Below, piece by piece: positions 1 through 6,390 of a stretch of DNA of 6,390 nucleotides. The stretch's first letter is position 1; each line of letters begins with the position of its first letter. Source of the DNA: Chloroflexota bacterium (GTDB taxonomy: Bacteria > Chloroflexota > Limnocylindria > P2-11E); assembly GCA_005889445.1 (NCBI GenBank), contig VBGS01000039.1, positions 1 to 6,390 on the forward strand, written 5' to 3'. Under the pieces are notes generated by a model, which saw nothing but the letters and a program-made list of their open reading frames with translations, did not search any database and had not been told where the DNA came from. The position numbers were made by a program, and so were the translations under genes.

Positions 1-1
1 G

Positions 2-226
2 GTCCCGTCGACGCTGCACACCCCGCTCATGAGCGGCGCGAACGCCATACATGGGATCGTCATCGTCGGCGCGATGCTCGTCGCCAGCGCGATCCCCGGC
101 CCGGTCGGCGTGGTCCTTGGCTTCCTCGCGGTGGTACTGGGGACGGCGAACGTGGTGGGCGGCTTCGTCGTGACCGACCGCATGCTCGCGATGTTCAAGC
201 AGCGGCCCGGCGCCAAGCGCCAGTGA
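2..226 (+). CDS. pntAB: NAD(P) transhydrogenase alpha subunit part 2 (membrane part), 3' end only
   Basis: This is the small membrane subunit (domain II of the alpha chain) of the proton-translocating NAD(P)+ transhydrogenase, which couples hydride transfer between NADH and NADP+ to proton movement across the inner membrane. The gene is cut by the window start. Its frame is open from base 2 and gives 74 residues, beginning VPSTLHTPLMSGANAIHG, a hallmark of this subunit. The ATG at 29 lies inside this conserved motif, so it is not the true start; roughly 30 N-terminal residues are probably missing. Two hydrophobic membrane segments are visible (about residues 18-35 and 39-58), followed by a short basic cytoplasmic tail ending KRQ. 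The conserved His at visible residue 6 lies in the segment tied to the proton path in split transhydrogenases. The stop overlaps the start of pntB, so the two are an operon. Family assignment is very secure. Confidence 0.96.
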   Translation, partial: VPSTLHTPLMSGANAIHGIVIVGAMLVASAIPGPVGVVLGFLAVVLGTANVVGGFVVTDRMLAMFKQRPGAKRQ

Positions 227-1644
227 CCCTCGACACGCTCATCCCGGTCGCGTACCTGATCGCGGCGGTGACGTTCATCCTCGGCCTCAAGGGACTGACC
301 TCGCCGACGACGGCCGTCATGGGCAACCGCATCGCCGCAACGGGCATGCTCATCGCGGTCATCGCCACCTTCTTCGCCTCCGACGTGCGCGGCGCCGTGC
401 CGGTCATCCTCGCCGGGGTCGTGGTCGGCGGTGCAGCCGGCTTCTACGGAGCCCGGGTCGTGAAGATGACCGCGATGCCGCAGATGGTCGCCCTCTTCAA
501 CGGCGCCGGTGGTGGCGCGGCCGCCCTCGTTTCGATCCTGGAGTTCTCGCGCGAGCTCGATCTCGGCGCGCTCGCATTCGGGTCAACGCTGGCGACGCTG
601 CTCGGGCTGGTGATCGGGGCCGTGTCGTTCTCGGGAAGCGCGATCGCGTTCGGGAAGCTGCAGGGCCTGATCACGCCGAAAGCGTTCCGCTACGCGGGAC
701 AGCAGCTCGTTACGGGGGCGCTCGTCGCCGCGATCGGCGTCCTCGCGTTCGTGCTGCTCGCCGCATCGCTCGGCGCGCTCGCCGTGGACGCGATGCTGAT
801 CGTCGTCGCGATCACCGTCCTCGCGCTCGTCTTCGGCGTCGCGCTCGTGATGCCGATCGGCGGAGCGGACATGCCCGTCGTGATCTCGCTCCTCAACGCC
901 TACACCGGCCTCGCCGTCGCGATGGCCGGGTTCACGCTCGGCAACCAGCTGCTCATCGTCGCGGGCACGCTCGTCGGCGCCTCGGGAACGATCCTGACCA
1001 GGCTCATGTCGAAGGCGATGAACCGCTCACTGGGGAACGTGCTCTTCGGAGCGTTCGGCGCCGCGACCGCTACTGGCGCGACGACCGCGGTGGCCCGCGA
1101 CGACGGCCGCGCGATCCGCTCGATCAGCGCCGAGGATGCCGCGATCCTGCTCGGCTACGCGCAGAACGTGATCGTCGTACCCGGATATGGACTGGCCGTG
1201 GCGCAGGCGCAGCACAACGTCCGCGAGCTCGCCGACCTTCTCGAGTCGAAAGGGATAAACGTCCGCTACGCCATCCATCCGGTCGCGGGGCGCATGCCCG
1301 GGCACATGAACGTGCTTCTCGCGGAGGCGAACGTGCCGTACGACAAGCTCTTCGACATGGAGCAGATCAACCCCGAGTTCCCGCGAGCCGACGTCGCGCT
1401 GGTCATCGGCGCGAACGACGTCACCAACCCCGCCGCTCGCTCGAACCCCGGCTCGCCGATCTACGGGATGCCGATCCTCGACGTGGACAAGGCGCAGAAC
1501 GTGATCGTGATCAAGCGCTCGATGAAGCCGGGCTTCGCCGGGATCGACAACGACCTCTACCTCGATCCAAAGACCGCGATGCTGTTCGGCGACGCCAAAG
1601 AGGCTGTCGGCAAGGTCGTCCAGGAGCTGAAGCGGGCCGCCTAG
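223..1644 (+). CDS. pntB: NAD(P) transhydrogenase subunit beta
   Basis: Beta subunit of the proton-translocating transhydrogenase, 473 residues, close to the family's usual length of about 460-470. Residues 1-285 are a multi-span membrane domain with the family signatures KGLTSPTTAVMGN (23-35), MTAMPQMVALFNGAGGG (82-98), the polar turn PIGGADMPVVISLLNAYTG (211-229) and a Gly/Ala-rich helix. Residues 305-473 are the NADP(H)-binding domain III: VIVVPGYGLAVAQAQ (316-330) is the dinucleotide-binding loop, followed by IHPVAGRMPGHMNVLLAEA (351-369), VLVIGAND-like VALVIGANDVTNPAA (391-405), KAQNVIVIKRSMKPGFAG (423-440) and the final LFGDAK (454-459). The start is GTG at 223, overlapping the pntAB stop (GTGA); no strong ribosome binding site precedes it, consistent with translational coupling. 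Asn93 occupies the place where the E. coli beta subunit has a proton-pathway His. The gene looks intact and functional. Confidence 0.98.
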   Translation: MTLDTLIPVAYLIAAVTFILGLKGLTSPTTAVMGNRIAATGMLIAVIATFFASDVRGAVPVILAGVVVGGAAGFYGARVVKMTAMPQMVALFNGAGGGAAALVSILEFSRELDLGALAFGSTLATLLGLVIGAVSFSGSAIAFGKLQGLITPKAFRYAGQQLVTGALVAAIGVLAFVLLAASLGALAVDAMLIVVAITVLALVFGVALVMPIGGADMPVVISLLNAYTGLAVAMAGFTLGNQLLIVAGTLVGASGTILTRLMSKAMNRSLGNVLFGAFGAATATGATTAVARDDGRAIRSISAEDAAILLGYAQNVIVVPGYGLAVAQAQHNVRELADLLESKGINVRYAIHPVAGRMPGHMNVLLAEANVPYDKLFDMEQINPEFPRADVALVIGANDVTNPAARSNPGSPIYGMPILDVDKAQNVIVIKRSMKPGFAGIDNDLYLDPKTAMLFGDAKEAVGKVVQELKRAA

Positions 1645-1647
1645 ACA

Positions 1648-1676
1648 CGAAAAGAGGGCGACCAGCTTGGCCGCCC
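1648..1676 (-). terminator. Rho-independent terminator of the secreted-protein gene, in the convergent gap
   Basis: Read on the minus strand, bases 1676 to 1656 form an 8-bp GC-rich stem (GGGCGGCC / GGTCGCCC, with one G-U wobble) around a 5-nt AAGCT loop, followed at once by TCTTTTCG. It starts 26 nt after the stop of the minus-strand secreted-protein gene. On the plus strand the wobble becomes an A-C mismatch and only a short CTTT follows several bases later, so termination of pntB transcripts here should be weaker. The function is inferred from the structure. Confidence 0.75.
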
Positions 1677-1701
1677 CCACCTTTCGAGCTACGAACCCGG
1701 T

Positions 1702-2514
1702 TTAGTCGGAGTCCTCGTTGTCGCCTTGGTCGTTCGAGTTGTCGGACTCGTCGTCCGAGCTCTGGCCGCCCTGTCCATCGTGGCCGCCGCGGGCGAAGTG
1801 GCTCACGCACTGGCCCTGATTCTTGAAGGGTCCGGCCGAGCTGTCCTTCCAGCCGCCCTTCTTGCACTTCTCTTTGTCGCCGTTGTTGCCACCACCACCA
1901 CCGCCGCCCTGACCGGTCTCGAACGTGAAGACCATGCCGTTGATCATCACGTTGTCGACGAGGACGGTCTGCCTGGCGCCGAAGGTCCAGCTCGAGTCGG
2001 TCACGAGCTGGATGCCGGTCACGGTGCTGCTGCCGTACTTGGTGAGGGCCGAGGTCCAGGTGTCGTAGAACGTCCCACTCGGCAGCTGGCTCGTGTCCAC
2101 GAAGCTCGACGCCGTCAGGAGGTTGCCGCTCGAGGTCCAGATGTTCTGGGCGCACGACGTGTAGTTCGGATAGGGACCGAGGTACACGAAGATGTTCTTC
2201 CCGGCGACGTTGATCTGGAAGCGCGGCGAGCCGCCGCCGCAGCTTGCCTCGGTGAACATGTAGTCGGTCGACAGGTTCGCGAGCTGGCTCAAGGTCATCC
2301 CGGCCGGCACCGTGAAGTCGATGCCGCCCGAGGTCTGGCCAAGGCCTGCGACGTTGGAGCGGAGCTGCACCGCGGTGTTCGAGTTGTGCCCGGACGAGCT
2401 CAGCGTCGCGTCACCGAACAGGCTGTAGCCGGTCGCTGCGGCCACCGCCGGGCCCAGCGCGAATGAAAGTGCGAGCAGGGGTACCGAAGCGAGCGAAAGC
2501 CTGAGGATCTTCAC
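1702..2514 (-). CDS. Secreted protein of unknown function: beta-rich domain, Gly linker, two-Cys motif, acidic tail
   Basis: I do not recognise a characterised function. The 270-residue protein begins with a clear signal peptide: MKILRL, a hydrophobic core at 7-20 and an A-V-A/A-A-A cleavage region near residues 23-27, so it is likely exported. Residues 28-200 alternate short hydrophobic and polar stretches (for example FQINVAGKNIFVYLGP at 99-114 and TVLVDNVMINGMVFTFE at 183-199), suggesting a beta-sandwich or carbohydrate-binding-like fold; Cys92 and Cys121 could form a disulfide. A run of seven glycines (203-209) links to a basic module, CKKGGWKD...FKNQGQCVS (217-238), with two Cys separated by 18 residues. 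The end is a Gly/Ser/Asn/Asp-rich acidic tail (243-270). The GTG start is preceded by AGGAG with 8 nt spacing. A strong terminator-like hairpin follows the stop. An antisense frame over most of the gene lacks any such features. The gene is real; its role is open (adhesin, glycan binder or surface protein are guesses). Confidence 0.88.
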   Translation of the reverse strand: MKILRLSLASVPLLALSFALGPAVAAATGYSLFGDATLSSSGHNSNTAVQLRSNVAGLGQTSGGIDFTVPAGMTLSQLANLSTDYMFTEASCGGGSPRFQINVAGKNIFVYLGPYPNYTSCAQNIWTSSGNLLTASSFVDTSQLPSGTFYDTWTSALTKYGSSTVTGIQLVTDSSWTFGARQTVLVDNVMINGMVFTFETGQGGGGGGGNNGDKEKCKKGGWKDSSAGPFKNQGQCVSHFARGGHDGQGGQSSDDESDNSNDQGDNEDSD

Positions 2515-2626
2515 CGAAACATCTCCTTACACCCCACGCCTGGACAGACGCCAGATTCATAACGCGCAGGCAAGCGAAATTTGCACGCGCCGGCGCATGA
2601 CGATCCTGTAACGGCGACCCGAGGGA
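2515..2626 (-). promoter_or_regulatory. Intergenic gap upstream of the secreted-protein gene, probable 5' leader and promoter
   Basis: This 112-nt gap between nei and the secreted-protein gene is the only place for a private promoter of the latter. It is locally more AT-rich than its surroundings (AAATTT near 2578-2583 and TTCATA at 2556-2561). Read on the minus strand, TATGAA (2561-2556) could be a poor -10 element, but I see no good -35 at the right distance, so no promoter is called firmly. A perfect 10-bp GC palindrome, GCGCCGGCGC, lies at 2587-2596; without a loop or a T-run it is not a terminator. There is no clear terminator after nei, so read-through from lhr-nei is possible. Confidence 0.35.
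2522..2528 (-). promoter_or_regulatory. Ribosome binding site that fixes the GTG start of the secreted-protein gene
   Basis: On the minus strand the sequence AAGGAGA lies upstream of the GTG at 2514-2512, with 8 nt between AGGAG and the start codon. An ATG immediately abutting AGGAG (2522-2520) opens only a three-codon frame (ATGTTTCGG then TGA, whose last bases overlap the GTG) and is too close to the site to be used well. This supports the GTG as the true start. Confidence 0.8.
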
Positions 2627-3334
2627 TCAGGCCTTCGGCGAGACAGGCTGGCAGCTCGGGCAGTACCAGCTCTTCCGGAACTCGCCCGGGTGGTACCCAC
2701 GCTCGATCGGCGTGCCGCACTCGTAGCACGGCCTGCCGGTGCGCTCCTGGACCCACACCAGCTGGCGCCGATCGAGCGCGAAGCGCGTCCGGCGCGGGCC
2801 GCCGTCGCGATTGCGACGAAGGAGCTCGCGCGCCACGGCGAGCACGTGGCGCAGGCGGCCGTCGTCGATGGTCGCCACCGTCGTCCACGGCCACATGCGC
2901 GCGAGGAACAGGGCCTCGTTCTTGATCTCGTTGCCGATCCCCGACACGGTCCGCTGGTCGAGCAGCGCGACGGAGATGTCGCGGTCGGGGACGATCGGCG
3001 GTGTCTCGCAGGGCGCGACGTATTCAGCGGTGCGTATGACCACGCGCGCGTTCGAGGGCGCGAACCACCACCGTTCGCCCGGGCGGTAGACGTGCCACTG
3101 CCCGGTCATGCGCATGTGGGTGTGAAGGACGACGTCCTCTCCATCGGTGCCGAAGGTGATCATCAGATGCTTGCCGTTCGAGTCGACGGCCTTCACGGTG
3201 CCGCCGACGATGCGCCGCTGCGCCGCGGCATGCGTGACCCTCGGCGCGGTGAGCTCAAAGCCGGTGACCACGCGGCCCGCGAGCGCGCGGCGAAGCACCG
3301 TCGCGGTGCGGTAGATCGTGTCGCCTTCAGGCAT
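2627..3334 (-). CDS. nei: Fpg/Nei-family DNA glycosylase (endonuclease VIII / Nei2-like), compact form
   Basis: Base-excision repair glycosylase/AP lyase that removes oxidised bases from DNA. The N-terminus MPEGDTIYRT provides the catalytic Pro2 and Glu3; Lys55 in SNGKHLMITF (52-61) is the conserved beta-hairpin lysine; HTHMRMTGQWH (71-81) is the family signature. ALLDQRTVSGIGNEIKNEALF (123-143) is the helix-two-turn-helix with Asn135. A four-Cys zinc finger ends the protein (Cys203, Cys206, Cys225, Cys228; CPSCQ), with Arg220 just before the second Cys pair. At 235 residues it is shorter than the usual 255-275: the linker between the beta-sandwich and the helix-two-turn-helix lacks about 35-40 residues, including the usual LGPDLL segment. 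The ATG start overlaps the end of lhr by 8 nt, as in a coupled operon; mycobacteria also carry lhr next to nei. Catalytic residues are intact, so activity is likely. Nei rather than Fpg is chosen from the N-terminus and the neighbour. Confidence 0.93.
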   Translation of the reverse strand: MPEGDTIYRTATVLRRALAGRVVTGFELTAPRVTHAAAQRRIVGGTVKAVDSNGKHLMITFGTDGEDVVLHTHMRMTGQWHVYRPGERWWFAPSNARVVIRTAEYVAPCETPPIVPDRDISVALLDQRTVSGIGNEIKNEALFLARMWPWTTVATIDDGRLRHVLAVARELLRRNRDGGPRRTRFALDRRQLVWVQERTGRPCYECGTPIERGYHPGEFRKSWYCPSCQPVSPKA

Positions 3335-6300
3335 GCGCGCTCAGCCGCCGCATGTATCCGCGAGGGGTACGCGCGAAGCCGGCCTCGCGCAGCGCGTCGG
3401 CGAGAGGAGTCTCATCGACGGGCGCGCCGTCCACCGTCTCGATGAACATCGACCGGAGCCGGTCGGGCCCGACCTCGTTCGCGAGCGCGCGGGCGAGCTC
3501 CATGCGGGTTTTCTCCGCGTCGGCCGCGTCGCCCTCGAAGGTCAACAGCTGGTCCTCGCCCCGGCCGAGCCAGCCGGCAAGCCGCCCGTCGACGAGCACG
3601 ACGATCGAGCCGGCGGTGCGCATCGGCTTGCGCCCTTCGGGACGCTCCGGCCATGGGAGTGCCGCGCCATACGGATTCGCCGGATCGGTCGCCGCGAGCA
3701 CGACCGGATGAGGTTCGTCCGGCCGCTCTCGTACGGTGCGCAGCCGATCGACCGCGCCGGGCAGCGCGAACTGCGCCGCGCCGCAGCCTGCGACGAAATA
3801 GCCGCGACGCACCCGCCCCGCGTCCTCCATCGCCTTGAGGATCCCGTACGCCGCCGCGAATCCGCCGCCGAGGCCCTCGGCGCGCACGACTTCTCGCGTC
3901 ACGACGCCGTGCCGCTCGAGGAGCTCGCGGATCTGGGCGGTCACGCGCTCGGTCGTGGTCACCGGGGTGTCGCCCGCGGCGGACGTGAGCGACCATCGGC
4001 CGGCGACGTCATCGCGAACGGCGAAGCGCTCGATGCTCCGCAGGTGAGCGGAGCGCCCGGGGCTGCGCGCCGTCCCGCGCGATCGTCGTCGCGGTGCGAC
4101 GAGCGCGCGCACCGCGTGAAAGGTGTCGTTGGTGACCTCGCCTGCCCACACCAGGTCCCACAGCGCATCGCCGAGCTCCGGCGCGAAGCCGCCGCGCGCG
4201 GCCGCGAGCAGCTGGGGAAAGAACGACGCGCCCCGTTCCTGGAGGACCTCGCGGAGCCGATCGTGGAGCGGACGGTCGGGTGTGTCGTGCGGCTCAGGCC
4301 GTAGCAGCGCGAAGTGCTCGGCGAGGAAGAGCGCGACCCTGCCATCGCGGGGTCCGATCGCGCCGCCGCCCATCCACATCACTTCGCCCGAGCCAAGCAG
4401 CGCGTCGAGGTCGCGCGGGTCGTACTTCGCCACGCGCGACGGAAGGATCCGCGTCTCGAGATCCGACGCCGGCACGAACGCACCCTCCAGCTTGGCGATC
4501 GCTTCGAGGAGCGCCGCGGGCCCGCGCTGCGGCGCGTCGATCCCATGCCATGCGCTCGCGAAGCGCCCGAACGCCTCCTGCTCGACCGGTTCGACCTCTC
4601 GGCGAAGACGCGCGAGGGATCGCCCGCGCAGGGTGCGCAGGACGCCCGCGTCGCACCAGTCGCTGCCGGTCGAACCCGGCCGGAACTGGCCTTCGACGAC
4701 GGTGCCGGTTTCGGCGAGGCGCCGCAGCGCGTCGAGGACCGGCCCTGCTGCGAGTCCGAACCGGCGCGCCGCATCCTCGGCCGGGAACGGACCGCGCGTG
4801 CGCGCGTAGCGCCGCAACAGCGATGCGAGCGCGTCGGGTTCTTCGCTCATCAGGAACGCATCGGGAAGCCCGAGGGGAAGGCCGGTGCCGAGCGCGTCGC
4901 GGTAGCGACCCGCGTCCTCCGCGGCGATGAGGCGCGACTCGTTCGCGATGCGCACCTCGAGGGCGCGCCGATCGCGGACGAGCGTGCCGATCCAATCATC
5001 CGTGGCGAGCGGATCGGCGCTGCGCACGGCGATCTCGTCGCGGCTCAGGTCGCCGAGCCGAAGCAGGAGCTCGTGAACGGCGTCGGGATGGCGAGCGGCC
5101 CGCTCGCGCGTGAGGTGCTGCAGCTGTAATTCGAGCTCCGTGACCGCGTCCTGATCGAGAAGCTCGCGGAGCTCGACCTCGCCGAGGAGCGCTCGAAGCT
5201 GCGCCGGATCGACCGTGAGGGCCTGCGCACGCAGCTCGGCGAGCGGCGCGTCGCCCTCGTACATGAAGTTCGCGACGTAGTTGAAGAGGAGCGACGCGGC
5301 GAACGGGGAGGGTGCCTTCGTATCGACCGTGACGACTCGGATCTTGCGCGAGCGGATCGCGGCGAGCAGCTCGGTGAGCCCGGGCATATCGAAGACGTCC
5401 TGCAGCACCTCGCGGTACGTCTCGAGGACCATCGGGAACGCTTCGTAGCGGCTTGCGACGGCGAGCAGGTCGCCGGCACGCTTGCGCTGCTGCCACAGCG
5501 GCGCGCGCTGACCTGGCCGCCGGCGCGGCAGGAGCAGCGCACGCGCCGAGTTCTCGCGGAACCGCGCGGCGAAGAGGGCGGTCGTGGGCGCGCCGAGATT
5601 GGCTGCGCGAGCGCCGCCGCCGCCGACCGCGAGCGACGAGCGCACGAGATCGCCGACCGCATCCGGGTCCGGAAGGAGAAGCTCGATCGGCGGGGGCTGG
5701 TCGGTCGCGGGAAAGCGCACGACGATGCCGTCGTTCGTCCAGAGGATGTCCGGTTCGTCCGCGCTCTGCTCACGGACCATCGCACCGATGGCCATCGCCC
5801 ACGGCGCGTGTACGCGCGCGCCGAAGTGGCTCAGAACGCAGACCCGCCAGTCGCCCATGTCGTCGAGATAGCGCTCGATGACGATCGTGTGATCGTCCGG
5901 TACCGCGCCGGTCGCGGCCTCCTGTTCGTGTAGGTACTGCAGAAGATTTGTCGCGGCTCCCTCGGCGAGGGCGTGCTTCGACTGAAGCTCGCTCATCGCG
6001 TCCTCGCGCGGTAGCGATCGCATCCGGCGCGCGAGCGCGCCGATCGCGCGACCGAACTCGAGCGGCCGCGCGACGTTCTCCCCATGCCAGAACGGCATGC
6101 GCCCGGGAACGCCGGGCGCGGGTGAGACCAAGACGCGGTCGTGGGTGATCTCCTCGACCCGCCAGCTCGACGCGCCCAGGAGAAAGACATCGCCCTCCTT
6201 GGTCTCGAACACCATCTCCTCGTCGAGCTCGCCCACGCGGCCCTTGCCCTTTTCCGCGCCCGCGAGGAAGACGCCGTACAGGCCGCGGTCCGGGATCGTC

Positions 6301-6390
6301 CCACCGCTCGAGATCGCGACGACCTTCGCGCCCTCGCGCGAGCGAACGACCCCGGCGGTGCGATCCCAGACGACGCGTGGCCGCAGCTCC
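3327..6390 (-). CDS. lhr: Lhr-family ATP-dependent helicase, C-terminal ~1020 residues (5' end outside window)
   Basis: Large superfamily 2 helicase/translocase (Lhr, usually about 1500 residues), a 3'-to-5' ssDNA-tracking enzyme that unwinds RNA:DNA and DNA duplexes and is linked to DNA repair. The frame is open to the window edge; the GTG at 6236-6234 is internal, because the preceding 51 codons continue the family sequence (SGGTIPDRGLYGVFL at visible residues 28-42). The ATPase domains and most of the winged helix lie outside the window. Visible are the Lhr-core domain 4 (ELDEEM, LLGASSWR at 70-77, PGRMPFWHGE at 95-104), up to roughly residue 370, then the C-terminal domain of tandem winged helices, related to AlkZ/YcaQ-type folds. 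Near the end are GYFVAGCGAAQFALP (863-877), AATDPANPYGAALPWP (899-914) and RTPRGYMRR. No frameshift or internal stop is present. The stop overlaps the nei start (ATGCCTGA), indicating an lhr-nei operon. Domain borders are by analogy with mycobacterial Lhr. Confidence 0.96.
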   Translation of the reverse strand, partial: ELRPRVVWDRTAGVVRSREGAKVVAISSGGTIPDRGLYGVFLAGAEKGKGRVGELDEEMVFETKEGDVFLLGASSWRVEEITHDRVLVSPAPGVPGRMPFWHGENVARPLEFGRAIGALARRMRSLPREDAMSELQSKHALAEGAATNLLQYLHEQEAATGAVPDDHTIVIERYLDDMGDWRVCVLSHFGARVHAPWAMAIGAMVREQSADEPDILWTNDGIVVRFPATDQPPPIELLLPDPDAVGDLVRSSLAVGGGGARAANLGAPTTALFAARFRENSARALLLPRRRPGQRAPLWQQRKRAGDLLAVASRYEAFPMVLETYREVLQDVFDMPGLTELLAAIRSRKIRVVTVDTKAPSPFAASLLFNYVANFMYEGDAPLAELRAQALTVDPAQLRALLGEVELRELLDQDAVTELELQLQHLTRERAARHPDAVHELLLRLGDLSRDEIAVRSADPLATDDWIGTLVRDRRALEVRIANESRLIAAEDAGRYRDALGTGLPLGLPDAFLMSEEPDALASLLRRYARTRGPFPAEDAARRFGLAAGPVLDALRRLAETGTVVEGQFRPGSTGSDWCDAGVLRTLRGRSLARLRREVEPVEQEAFGRFASAWHGIDAPQRGPAALLEAIAKLEGAFVPASDLETRILPSRVAKYDPRDLDALLGSGEVMWMGGGAIGPRDGRVALFLAEHFALLRPEPHDTPDRPLHDRLREVLQERGASFFPQLLAAARGGFAPELGDALWDLVWAGEVTNDTFHAVRALVAPRRRSRGTARSPGRSAHLRSIERFAVRDDVAGRWSLTSAAGDTPVTTTERVTAQIRELLERHGVVTREVVRAEGLGGGFAAAYGILKAMEDAGRVRRGYFVAGCGAAQFALPGAVDRLRTVRERPDEPHPVVLAATDPANPYGAALPWPERPEGRKPMRTAGSIVVLVDGRLAGWLGRGEDQLLTFEGDAADAEKTRMELARALANEVGPDRLRSMFIETVDGAPVDETPLADALREAGFARTPRGYMRRLSAHA

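Noticed and set aside
1027..1680. 217-codon minus-strand frame inside pntB and its downstream hairpin
   Set aside because: It is antisense to the highly conserved NADP-binding domain and its start region has no support.
1891..1909. CCACCACCACC-type triplet run as a repeat element
   Set aside because: It simply encodes the poly-Gly hinge of the secreted protein on the minus strand.
1726..2466. 246-codon + strand frame opposite the secreted-protein gene
   Set aside because: The minus-strand reading has a signal peptide, ribosome binding site, structured motif and terminator; the plus-strand product is Val/Ala/Arg-rich with no recognisable feature.
2587..2596. Perfect palindrome GCGCCGGCGC as a possible operator or terminator
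   Set aside because: A 10-bp GC palindrome is expected by chance in DNA this GC-rich, it has no loop or T-run, and no matching second site is nearby.
2511..2894. 127-codon minus-strand frame overlapping the end of nei and ending on the GTG of the secreted-protein gene
   Set aside because: The ATGTTTCGGTGA stop-start overlap looked like coupling, but most of the frame is an out-of-frame reading of nei with an Arg/Ala-rich product, so it is a shadow.
2690..3445. 251-codon + strand frame antisense to nei
   Set aside because: Its codons are the complement of the conserved Nei motifs and its composition is low-information; no ribosome binding site or family resemblance.
3318..4304. Long open frame (328 codons) on the + strand, antisense to lhr
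   Set aside because: It lies wholly opposite conserved Lhr and nei coding sequence, its product is Arg/Ala/His-rich without any domain or membrane pattern, and such frames are common opposite GC-rich genes.
3327..6236. Treating the GTG at 6236 as the start of a shorter, stand-alone Lhr-like gene
   Set aside because: The 51 codons upstream to the window edge are open and encode conserved Lhr sequence, so the gene continues beyond the window.

Overview
This is a GC-rich bacterial window (about two thirds G+C by eye) with four protein genes and almost no intergenic space. It probably comes from a soil- or water-type Actinomycetota or Chloroflexota relative. The three supports are a split transhydrogenase (separate PntAA/PntAB/PntB style), a long Lhr helicase next to an Nei glycosylase as in mycobacteria, and a secreted protein with a Cys motif (KKGGW...FKNQGQCVS) that I associate with these phyla. 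The phylum is inferred and not proven.

Layout. On the + strand (1-1644) are the 3' end of pntAB and the complete pntB, overlapping by 4 nt. They encode membrane and NADP(H)-binding parts of the proton-translocating NAD(P)+ transhydrogenase; the NAD(H)-binding subunit gene should lie just upstream, outside the window. A short convergent gap (1645-1701) holds a hairpin that works best as a terminator for the minus-strand gene. On the - strand follow a secreted protein of unknown function (1702-2514), a 112-nt intergenic gap (2515-2626) with its ribosome binding site, a compact Fpg/Nei-family DNA glycosylase (2627-3334), and the C-terminal two thirds of an Lhr-type helicase (3327-6390), which is cut by the window edge.

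How the genes work together. The transhydrogenase pair uses the proton gradient to drive NADPH formation from NADH. lhr and nei overlap by 8 nt and are almost certainly co-transcribed and translationally coupled: an ATP-driven helicase/translocase paired with a base-excision repair glycosylase. The secreted protein looks like an independent unit, with its own ribosome binding site and terminator, although read-through from lhr-nei is possible.

I see no mobile element, CRISPR array, tRNA, rRNA or origin. The window is mostly conserved housekeeping DNA. The least explained parts are the modular secreted protein with its acidic tail and an apparent in-frame shortening in the middle of the Nei-family protein. 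I found no convincing new multi-gene system.
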